NCBI GenBank assembly: GCA_903840435.1
Contig: CAIMFV010000060.1
Span: forward strand, 1-64,000
Reading direction: 5' to 3'
From: an uncultured Caulobacterales bacterium
GTDB lineage: Bacteria; Pseudomonadota; Alphaproteobacteria; Caulobacterales; Caulobacteraceae
DNA length: 64,000 nt
Below are positions 44,232 through 51,809 of this stretch, piece by piece. Within the stretch, counting starts at the first letter, position 1. Every line of letters starts with the position of its first letter. The position numbers and the translations under genes were made by a program. The notes under the pieces were generated by a model. That model saw only the letters and a program-made list of their open reading frames with translations. It ran no database searches and had not been told where the DNA came from.

Positions 44232-45434
44232 TCACGGCGCCGCCCTACGATTCAGATAACGCCGTGCCGCCGCCGCCGCCTCGAAAATCTTCTCTGTACG
44301 ATGAACCCAAAGGTGAGACTGGACGACCCGGCTTTGCCCAGCTCGCGCCATGGCATGCAAACGGGTCGGGTCGTCAATTAAGCCCTTTAGGCCGAAGAGA
44401 TCTTCCTCCAGGGTTTGCCAGCGGAAAAAATAGGCCGCTTCGTCAGGTCGAAACTGTTCGGTCAGATAGGTGCTTTCATCTGATGCGATGACCGCGCCGC
44501 CAAGCCCAGCGGCGAAAGGGCGATCATGGGCGCCGTGGCGGAAATTGGCGTTGACGTTCAAAACCACCTTGGCCCGCCGAATCTCCGGCAAGATCTGCGC
44601 TAAACCTGCTTCTCCGCAATAGGTGATGTTGGGGAAGCGCGATAGGTGCTCCGCATAGCCCGTCCCATAGACATGCAAGGGCAGGCCGACCTTGGCCGCC
44701 GCCTCCAAAACCTGCATCCGTCTGAAAGCGCGAACGAATTCATTGGGAAGGTAAGCCAGCTTGCGGAAATCCCTATAGTCTGGATGATCCGGTTCAAGGC
44801 CGACGTCGCGCATGCTGGCGTTCAAAGCGTCGGACGCTGGCAAAAAATCGTCCGCCAACATGCGGTCTATGGCTTGGCTGACAATAGATTGAGCCGAGCC
44901 GAGCACTTCCCAGCCTTCGGTGGTTGGCGCTTGGTACGAGCCTGGAAATAGGATTGGGATCGGTCTGGACGCAAAGTGATCGTTTGGGTCTTCGCAAATG
45001 TTTGCGAGGTCGCCGTTTGCGGCTGCCGGGCAAAATGCTACATGACTAAATTTTGTTGACGGGTAGCATGATAACAGCGCGTCGACGTGACTTCTGTCGA
45101 CGACCAAGGTCGCCGTACCCTCCGGCCAGTTATCGATGCGTCCAGTATGGGAAAGGGGGAAATCGACAAGTTGGACCACATGAGGGGCACCCAATGCCTG
45201 AGCCAAGCTTATCCTTGAATCGCTCATGCATTCTCCAAGAATTGTTATGGTGTAAATTAGATCGACCGGCAAAAATTTATCTATGGACTCAATTTCGGAC
45301 TGGCTGATTTGGGAAGTTTTGAAATCTAGAACACAGGCCTCATGCCCCAATATTTTAAATGCACGCAAAAGTTCATCTATGAAAATATTTGACGCATCAT
45401 AGGTAGATACACCCTTGATCAGTAGGATTTTCAC
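44232..45434 (-). CDS. CgeB-like glycosyltransferase
   Basis: A GT-B glycosyltransferase of about 400 residues. The C-terminal half has the CgeB-type pattern: YCGEAGLAQILPEIRRAKVV, then VNANFRHGAHDRPFAAGLGGA, and a late SHLWVHRTEKIFE. The N-terminus VKILLIKGVSTYDASNIF is a first Rossmann strand. The frame is open from a TTG at 45449, but the GTG at 45434 has GGAG nine bases upstream and fits the usual MKILL start. It is co-directional with glf. The acceptor is unknown; a polysaccharide or a surface protein is possible. Confidence 0.82.
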   Translation of the reverse strand: MKILLIKGVSTYDASNIFIDELLRAFKILGHEACVLDFKTSQISQSEIESIDKFLPVDLIYTITILGECMSDSRISLAQALGAPHVVQLVDFPLSHTGRIDNWPEGTATLVVDRSHVDALLSCYPSTKFSHVAFCPAAANGDLANICEDPNDHFASRPIPILFPGSYQAPTTEGWEVLGSAQSIVSQAIDRMLADDFLPASDALNASMRDVGLEPDHPDYRDFRKLAYLPNEFVRAFRRMQVLEAAAKVGLPLHVYGTGYAEHLSRFPNITYCGEAGLAQILPEIRRAKVVLNVNANFRHGAHDRPFAAGLGGAVIASDESTYLTEQFRPDEAAYFFRWQTLEEDLFGLKGLIDDPTRLHAMARAGQSRVVQSHLWVHRTEKIFEAAAAARRYLNRRAAP

Positions 45435-45565
45435 GGGGGCGGGCTCCAATTCCTATCGAATCGGACCGAAACTTACAGCAACCGCGCCATGAACGGCAGA
45501 GGTCTATGCGGATTGCGATCGCGCCAGATGGAAATCCGCTTCATGCCCAAATGTCTCCATAAGAC

Positions 45566-48181
45566 CTAGTATTTCGCCGCCAGCCTTAGCTCGAAGGTCC
45601 TTGGGTCATTCCGCACCAACATGTCATTGCCGTAGAAGTTTGGCGAGGACTGCCAGTTGATCTGGTTGGTGATATTATAGACGGAGGCCGTGACCGTATA
45701 TTTGTCCCAGGAATAGAAGATGGCGGCGTTCCAGGTATATTGCCAAGGAATGATCGGAGATTTGAAATAGCCATTGTTTGCCAAGACAAAAGCGGGGACA
45801 TAGGAGGAATAACCCGCGACCGATGCTTGTCCCGAAGAAGATCCATCAGGTGCGACTTTTAGCTGACCCGACTGGCTGGTCTCAATCGGTCCGGTGACCT
45901 GAACACCCGACCGGATGCCAACGCCATTGTCGAACTTGTAATTGGCCAACAGATTGAACACGTGGTTCGGCACGCCAGGATCGTTGAATTTCTGGCCCGT
46001 CGCAAAGACGGCGCTCGTGCCTGCGCCGTCGATGAAGTTGTAAAGCTGGCCTGGATACTGGTTCCCGATCTCGGCGGGATAGTTGTAAAACCCCGACGGC
46101 TGGCTGAGTGTCGTTTCGATATAGGAATAGCTGGCGGTAGCAAAAAGCTGGCGGGTTGGCTGGTAGTTCAGCTCGATTTCGACGCCACGAATATTGGCTT
46201 CCGAAATCTGTGTGCCGCCGACGCCGACCGGAATCGCACGCTTTTGATCAAAGACGGCTGTCCCCGCGAACAGCTTATTATTCAGAAGGTTGAGCTTTAG
46301 CCCCGCCTCATAAAGAAAACTCGACTGCCGCATCAGGGCGTGATCTGGCACCTGGGTGTAGGTGTTCACGCCGCCTTCGCCGCCATTGCCGAACGGGGCT
46401 TGGCTAAAATTGAAGGTGGCATAGCTCGAAATCCACGGCTGCCAACGATAGACAGCGCTGAAGTTGGCATTGCCAAGACCATAGTCGCCGGTCGAATGGG
46501 ATTGCGGCAGGTTGGGAAGATTTTCGTTACAATAGTTGGCTTCGAGACAGGGAAAGGGGTCATAGGCGTGGTTTTGCGCCACGTCCATGCGCAGGCCGAA
46601 GAGGAGGCTGAATTTTGGCGTGACCTCCAAGCGATCCTCAAAGAAGACGCCCGCATCAATCAGGTCCGAAATGCCGGTATTTCCGCCATTGACCGCATCG
46701 CGCCCCGGCGAGCCGTATTGGAAGTGTCCGAAAGGCGACTTGTAGCGGTAAGCGTCGGAATTGGCGGGCGTAAAATTGATCGTCGGCACGCCCCAGAGTA
46801 CGGGATTGGTGGTCAAGTCGAAGGTCGACGGCGCCTCTGCATCATAGTTGGACACATAGTTGACGTGGGCAAATCTGACGGTGAAGCCAGCGACCGCCTG
46901 GTTTTTCATCGGCGCGCCGAGACCCAGATCCAGGTCTTTTTTGTCCTTCAATAGGGTGCGGTTTTCAACCGTGTAGGAGCCGCGCGAGGCGTCGGCATAA
47001 TAATAGGCTTCTTGATTGTCGCTATCTTGGTAGTTGATGAAGGTATTGTTTTCGAGACTTAAGTCATCACTGAGATAGAAATTCTGGATGAATTGGGTAA
47101 AAAGACGCAGTGCATTGCTCGTTGTCCCGGGCGCCTGATCGACGGTAATGCGGGTATTGATCGGTGTGGTGCCGGTCAAAAGCACCTCCGTTCCAAAGGG
47201 AACCACCAGGGAGTTGGGGTTTCCTGCAATGGGAACCTGCGGATAATAGTAAAGTTGCCCGCCTGTTGCGACACCAGTTGAATAGGTATTGTTATTTATA
47301 AGCGCTTGGGTGACGCGATTGAGGCCGACATTTTCTGTATATTGGCCTACGAGAATTTCTGCATTGAGATTGGCTTCATATTTCTCATTCGGACGCCAGC
47401 GCACATCGGCATAGAGCGCGTTGCGCACGGAATTGTGGCCATAGAAATAGCTGTCGCTATTCTCGCCAGCATAGCTAATCCGCACTCCGAGCACCCCGGG
47501 AGTAATCGGGCCGCCAATGTCGATGGAAAGCCTGCGATTGCCCACTGTATCAAGGGTCGCCGCCAGCGAGGTTTGGGCCTTGCTTAAACTGGGAACCTTG
47601 GTGATGAAATCGACCTGACCGCCAACGCCCATGCCAGGACCATCAACGACGCTGGCAGGGCCCTTGGTGATTGAAAGGTTGTCGAAGTCATCGAAACTGG
47701 GCGGCACGCCATAGCCGTTCTGCGTCAGGCTCGCGCGCATGCCATTATAGAAGACATCGGAATATTGCCCGCGAATCCGTGGAATATTGGGTGTGCCAAA
47801 CGAGGAGTCCGAATAGCTCGACGCGGTCAAATAGGAAAACGCGCGCGGGTCTTGCACATTGATGGTCTGTAATTGGGTCGGCGAGAGCAAGGTTGTGTTG
47901 CGCGGCGTGTCCATGACACTGAGATCAAGGCCAAAGGTCGAAGACGATGACATGCGGGTTGGCAGCACCGTATCCTTATAGGCGACCCCATTGACCACCA
48001 CGGCGGCCACATCAGCGGCCTTGGAAGGGCCGTCATCTGGACCTTGGGGCGCGTCGGCGGCAAAGGCCGCGCCAGCGCCAGCTAAGCTTAACAGCGCCGC
48101 TGCGATCGGTCCCGTCAGCACAAGGTCGCGCGCCCGTCGGGTGGGGAGCGTCAAATGCGGGGCGCGGCGCGAAAAGCTCAT
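45566..48181 (-). CDS. TonB-dependent outer-membrane receptor
   Basis: Outer-membrane receptor of about 871 residues for an iron chelate or other scarce nutrient. After a signal peptide (GPIAAALLSLAGAGAAFAAD) comes the plug domain (TPRNTTLLSPTQLQTINVQDP, IPRIRGQYSDVFYNGMRAS, ITKGPASVVDGPGMGVGGQVDFITK) and a 22-strand-type barrel ending in a C-terminal aromatic-poor ELRLAAKY. Plug features resemble siderophore receptors of the FpvA/FhuE kind, but ligand cannot be assigned. The ATG at 48181 has GGAG nine bases upstream and is preferred to the ATG at 48196. The dioxygenase and P450 genes lie upstream on the same strand. Confidence 0.92.
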   Translation of the reverse strand: MSFSRRAPHLTLPTRRARDLVLTGPIAAALLSLAGAGAAFAADAPQGPDDGPSKAADVAAVVVNGVAYKDTVLPTRMSSSSTFGLDLSVMDTPRNTTLLSPTQLQTINVQDPRAFSYLTASSYSDSSFGTPNIPRIRGQYSDVFYNGMRASLTQNGYGVPPSFDDFDNLSITKGPASVVDGPGMGVGGQVDFITKVPSLSKAQTSLAATLDTVGNRRLSIDIGGPITPGVLGVRISYAGENSDSYFYGHNSVRNALYADVRWRPNEKYEANLNAEILVGQYTENVGLNRVTQALINNNTYSTGVATGGQLYYYPQVPIAGNPNSLVVPFGTEVLLTGTTPINTRITVDQAPGTTSNALRLFTQFIQNFYLSDDLSLENNTFINYQDSDNQEAYYYADASRGSYTVENRTLLKDKKDLDLGLGAPMKNQAVAGFTVRFAHVNYVSNYDAEAPSTFDLTTNPVLWGVPTINFTPANSDAYRYKSPFGHFQYGSPGRDAVNGGNTGISDLIDAGVFFEDRLEVTPKFSLLFGLRMDVAQNHAYDPFPCLEANYCNENLPNLPQSHSTGDYGLGNANFSAVYRWQPWISSYATFNFSQAPFGNGGEGGVNTYTQVPDHALMRQSSFLYEAGLKLNLLNNKLFAGTAVFDQKRAIPVGVGGTQISEANIRGVEIELNYQPTRQLFATASYSYIETTLSQPSGFYNYPAEIGNQYPGQLYNFIDGAGTSAVFATGQKFNDPGVPNHVFNLLANYKFDNGVGIRSGVQVTGPIETSQSGQLKVAPDGSSSGQASVAGYSSYVPAFVLANNGYFKSPIIPWQYTWNAAIFYSWDKYTVTASVYNITNQINWQSSPNFYGNDMLVRNDPRTFELRLAAKY

Positions 48182-48368
48182 CGCGATCATCTCCATGTGC
48201 TGGTTAGGGGCGGGGCGCTTTGGCCCTCATTCGGCTGCGAGCACGCCCGCTTCCCCTGGCTTAGGGGGAGCTAGGCGATGCGTCCTGCCCCTTGCGGCGA
48301 AACGGCGGCCCTTGCAAGGTGCTGCGCCTAGGTTTTGGGCGCCAAGACCACAGACTGCTGCAAAAATG

Positions 48369-49175
48369 TCATGGTCCGAAGGCGTAGCCGGACACAGCCT
48401 TGCCGAAAATATTTCCCTGGAAGGTTTGACGCCCAGGGTCAGCGTCACCTGCGCCCGCCGCCACCATCAGGGGCAAGAGGTGCTCCTCGCGCGGATGGCA
48501 AAAGCGCGCCGATGGGGCGTCGCGCCAATGGGTGAGGGCTTGTGATCGGGTCTCAGGCGACTGAATAGCGCCCGTCAGCCAGCCATCGAAGGCCGCCGCC
48601 TCGCCCTGTCCGGAAGACCCATAAAAGGCCCGCAGGTTGTGATAGCTCATGCCACTGCCGATGATCAGCACCCCTTCGTCGCGCAAAGGCGTTAAGGCTT
48701 TCCCGAGGCGGAGGTGGGCATCGGGGTCGAGGGTGTCCAACATCGACATTTGCAGAATTGGAAGTGTGGCTTCGGGGAAGGCGACCATCATGGGGATAAA
48801 GACGCCGTGGTCCCAGCCGCGCTGGGTTTCGCGCCCGACGTCGAAGGCCGCACCGCGCAGAAGACTCTCGACACGATCGGCAAGCCAGGGCGCGCCAGGG
48901 GCGGGATAGCGCAGTTGATAGGTGTGGTCGGGAAATCCGTAATAGTCGAACAAGAGTTCCGGGGCGGCTGCGACATTCAATGTCGGGACCTTTTCCTCCC
49001 AATGGGCGGAAATCACCAGCAATGCCTTGGGTGGCGTGGCCAGATTTGCGCCCAAGTCCCGCAAATAGTCTGCCATCGGGTCCCACAAATGGGGGTGCCC
49101 AGCGGGCGGGTCCATAAAAAAGCATGGACCGCCACCATGGGGGATGAAGTGGGTCGGAAGGCGGGTCTGGGCCAT
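48369..49175 (-). CDS. ygiD: DODA-type extradiol aromatic ring-opening dioxygenase
   Basis: Metal-dependent dioxygenase of 268 residues in the LigB/DODA class; relatives cleave 4,5-DOPA or similar catechols. Metal-site and catalytic His are visible in FIPHGGGPCF (residue about 12), VISAHWEE (about 57), WDHGVFIPMM (about 122) and SGMSYHNLR (about 178). The length is normal for YgiD. GAGGAG lies about ten bases before the ATG. It follows the P450 gene by 40 bases on the same strand, so the two are probably co-transcribed and may act on the same aromatic compound. The true substrate is not known; the gene symbol is by family likeness. Confidence 0.9.
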   Translation of the reverse strand: MAQTRLPTHFIPHGGGPCFFMDPPAGHPHLWDPMADYLRDLGANLATPPKALLVISAHWEEKVPTLNVAAAPELLFDYYGFPDHTYQLRYPAPGAPWLADRVESLLRGAAFDVGRETQRGWDHGVFIPMMVAFPEATLPILQMSMLDTLDPDAHLRLGKALTPLRDEGVLIIGSGMSYHNLRAFYGSSGQGEAAAFDGWLTGAIQSPETRSQALTHWRDAPSARFCHPREEHLLPLMVAAGAGDADPGRQTFQGNIFGKAVSGYAFGP

Positions 49176-49214
49176 GGACGCGGTCTCCTCGGCCCCAAGC
49201 CGCCGGGACCTTTT

Positions 49215-50420
49215 TTAGGCGAACGTCACCTGCATCGCGCTGATCTGGCGGATCGCGCCAGAGGCAAGATTTGGAAACGCCCCGCTCAAATGGGTGTTGG
49301 GAGCAAGCTTGGCAATCACGGCCAAGGTCTCCTCCATTTCCGCCCGTGCCAGGGCTTCGCCGACGCAGCGGTGAGCGCCGCCGCCAAAAATCGGGTGCCA
49401 GCGCGGATGGTCGGTTCGGTGGATGTCGAACTGGTCCGGCTCGCCATAGACATCTGGGTCCCGCAGGGCTGAAAGCAGCGACACTGCAATCGGCGTTCCG
49501 GCGGGCACGAGATAGCCGTCGATCTCCATATCCTTGACAGCAATTCGCGGCACACCGCTAACCACCGGATCAAACCGCAGCCCTTCATCAACCACGGCCT
49601 TTTTCAACCCGTCCGGATCGGCGCAAAACTGCCGCCACTGGTCGGGATGATTGAGCAGGTGGGCCAAGGTCATGCACAAGGACCCGCGCGTGGTATCAGA
49701 ACCGGCCAGGATCAGTCCCACCACCTGGGTCCGAATTTCGATCTCGGTCAGATCGGGGTCCTTGGCGGTGGTGTTGAGATAGTCGGTAATGAAGTCTTGC
49801 CGGGGAGACCGGCGCCGGTCGGCCATCAGGTCGGCCACATAGGCGTTGAACTCCACCAAGCTCTGTTCAATCTTGGGACGCCGTTCCGGATCGACAAAGC
49901 CTAGGGCTTCGGCGGTGTCGGCGATCCAGACCAAGAAGGTTGGCAGGTCCGACGCCGGAATACCCAAGATCTCAGCAATGATACGGGCTGGAATTTGGGC
50001 GGCGATCTCTCCGACAAAATCGCACGGGCCACGATGCAGCCGTGCTGTCACCAATTCGCGGGCTAGGGCCTCCGCCCTTGGGCGCATAGCGTCCATCAGT
50101 TTAAAGGCGAAGGTCCGCGAGACCGGATTGCGCCGTCTTTGGTGGGTTTCACCATTGGCAAATAACATCGCCGCTTCAATGAAATCGAAGATCGGGCCTG
50201 AATTGATCCCTTGCATCAGCTTGGTTTCGGTTTCGATCTGGCGGGTCAGATCGCTGGTGACCAGCTCTAAATGCCTTTGGCGTAGCGCCACCACCATGCC
50301 GAACATGCCGCGCGCCAAGGGCGCCTGTTCACGCAATTCGCGTAAGTAGGCGTGGGGGTCGTCGCCCGCTTCGCGCTCGAAACTGATTTCAGGCGCGTCG
50401 CTTAGACTAAGCCGGGTCAT
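49215..50420 (-). CDS. Cytochrome P450
   Basis: Soluble bacterial P450 of 401 residues. Seen: the I-helix oxygen-activating motif LAGSDTTRGS (about 232), the K-helix E-x-x-R in VDEGLRFDP (about 276), and the haem-binding loop FGGGAHRCVGEALARAE with the Cys ligand (about 344). No membrane anchor, as usual in bacteria, so it needs separate ferredoxin and reductase, which are not in the window. It leads the P450-dioxygenase pair, and a 15-base palindrome 31 bases upstream is a candidate operator. The substrate cannot be predicted. Confidence 0.95.
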   Translation of the reverse strand: MTRLSLSDAPEISFEREAGDDPHAYLRELREQAPLARGMFGMVVALRQRHLELVTSDLTRQIETETKLMQGINSGPIFDFIEAAMLFANGETHQRRRNPVSRTFAFKLMDAMRPRAEALARELVTARLHRGPCDFVGEIAAQIPARIIAEILGIPASDLPTFLVWIADTAEALGFVDPERRPKIEQSLVEFNAYVADLMADRRRSPRQDFITDYLNTTAKDPDLTEIEIRTQVVGLILAGSDTTRGSLCMTLAHLLNHPDQWRQFCADPDGLKKAVVDEGLRFDPVVSGVPRIAVKDMEIDGYLVPAGTPIAVSLLSALRDPDVYGEPDQFDIHRTDHPRWHPIFGGGAHRCVGEALARAEMEETLAVIAKLAPNTHLSGAFPNLASGAIRQISAMQVTFA

Positions 50421-50450
50421 AGAGGCCTCTTGGTCAGGAGATCGCCCTAA

Positions 50451-50465
50451 CTAAACACTGTTTAG
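50451..50465. promoter_or_regulatory. Palindromic operator candidate upstream of the P450 gene
   Basis: CTAAACA-C-TGTTTAG is a perfect 7-base inverted repeat around one base, 31 bases before the P450 start. Short palindromes of this kind are typical of TetR-family sites. No TetR gene is present in the window, so the regulator is unidentified. Confidence 0.5.
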
Positions 50466-50633
50466 ACACTTGGCAAGCGGAGGCCTTTAGGGCGTGGCGA
50501 AGTCGAACCTTGGCCAGAGCGGTTTTTGCGTCGGGTCTATGCCCCTATCTTACTGGAGACCACAGCGCTGACCCGCCAGGGCTGGCGGATCAGCGATATT
50601 GAAAGTGACGCGGTCTCGCGCGCGCTTTTTGCC

Positions 50634-51638
50634 TCACACCTTGGCCAGATTGAAGTCGGCATCCGAAAGTCCGGCAATGGCGCGGATGCGGGGATTGGCG
50701 AGCAGGGTGTCGAAATAGGCGATGGTCTTGGCCAGCCCGTCATCCAGTCCCACGGTGGGACGCCAGCCCAGCACGTCATTGGCTTGAGAAATGTCAGGAC
50801 GGCGTTGTTTCGGATCATCGGTCGGCAGCGGCAAGTAGCGGATCTTTGACGACGAACCGGTCAGCTCAATGATCTTTTCGGCGATCTGGCGAATGGTCAA
50901 TTCAACCGGATTGCCAAGATTGAGCGGGCCTGTGACGTCAGGCGGGCTGGCCATCAGGCGCACAAAGCCCTCAAGCAAATCATCGACATAGCAGAAGGAA
51001 CGCGTTTGCTCGCCTTGACCAAAAATCGTCAGGTCGCGCCCCGCCAGAGCTTGGATGATGAAGTTCGACACCACGCGACCGTCATTGGGGTGCATGCGCG
51101 GGCCATAGGTGTTGAAAATCCGCGCCACCTTGACCTGCAAATGATGCTGGCGGCGGTAATCGAAGAACAGGGTCTCGGCGCAGCGCTTGCCCTCGTCATA
51201 GCAGGAGCGCGGCCCGATGGGATTGACATTGCCCCAATAGCCTTCCGGCTGTGGATGCACATGCGGGTCGCCATAGATTTCCGAAGTCGAGGCCTGAAGG
51301 ATTTTCGCGCCGGTGCGCTTGGCGAGGCCGAGCATGTTGATGGCGCCCAAAACGCTGGTCTTGGTGGTTTGGACCGGGTCGCGCTGATAGTGGATCGGCG
51401 AGGCGGGGCAGGCGAGGTTGTAGATTTCGTCCACCTCGACATAGAGCGGCAGGCAGACATCATGGCGGATGATCTCAAACCGGGGATGGCCGTGCAGCAT
51501 GTCGAGATTGGAGCGGGCGCCGGTGAAGAAGTTGTCGGCGCAAATGACGTGCGCCCCTTCGGCGACCAAACGTTCGCACAGATGTGAGCCCAAGAAGCCA
51601 GCGCCCCCCGTGACCAGCACGCGTTTTTCTAAGTGCAT
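50634..51638 (-). CDS. UDP-glucuronate decarboxylase (UDP-xylose synthase)
   Basis: Short-chain dehydrogenase-fold enzyme of 334 residues that converts UDP-glucuronate to UDP-xylose for glycan synthesis. Seen: NAD-binding [24 protein letters not shown], the family's [12 protein letters not shown], the catalytic STSEIYGDP and Y-x-x-x-K in SCYDEGKR, and [16 protein letters not shown]. These motifs separate it from dTDP-glucose dehydratases. GAGGGA precedes the ATG. It is divergent from the adenylation-acyltransferase gene and borders the polysaccharide export genes, so UDP-xylose may feed that polymer. Confidence 0.93.
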   Translation of the reverse strand: MHLEKRVLVTGGAGFLGSHLCERLVAEGAHVICADNFFTGARSNLDMLHGHPRFEIIRHDVCLPLYVEVDEIYNLACPASPIHYQRDPVQTTKTSVLGAINMLGLAKRTGAKILQASTSEIYGDPHVHPQPEGYWGNVNPIGPRSCYDEGKRCAETLFFDYRRQHHLQVKVARIFNTYGPRMHPNDGRVVSNFIIQALAGRDLTIFGQGEQTRSFCYVDDLLEGFVRLMASPPDVTGPLNLGNPVELTIRQIAEKIIELTGSSSKIRYLPLPTDDPKQRRPDISQANDVLGWRPTVGLDDGLAKTIAYFDTLLANPRIRAIAGLSDADFNLAKV

Positions 51639-51809
51639 CGTCAGTCCCTCGCGAAATGGGCCGCAATCGCGGCGTTTGGCAGGGGAAGAGCAAGTTCGGC
51701 GCCAGCGGCGCTTAAGGGGCTCACCTCATCCGCGAGATTTAGGTCTCAGCGGGCTGGCGCCGCGTTTGCACTTGGCAGCCGAACCTCAGACCTGGCGAAG
51801 CAAATCGAG

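Noticed and set aside
47991-48545. Plus-strand open frame of 184 codons across the receptor/dioxygenase gap
   Set aside because: It overlaps the well-supported receptor start and dioxygenase end on the other strand and its translation is low-complexity Arg/Ala-rich.
51633-51809. N-terminal extension of the adenylation fusion from 51633
   Set aside because: It would overlap the start of the divergent UDP-glucuronate decarboxylase gene, occupies the shared promoter gap, and reads as Arg/Ser-rich non-domain sequence.
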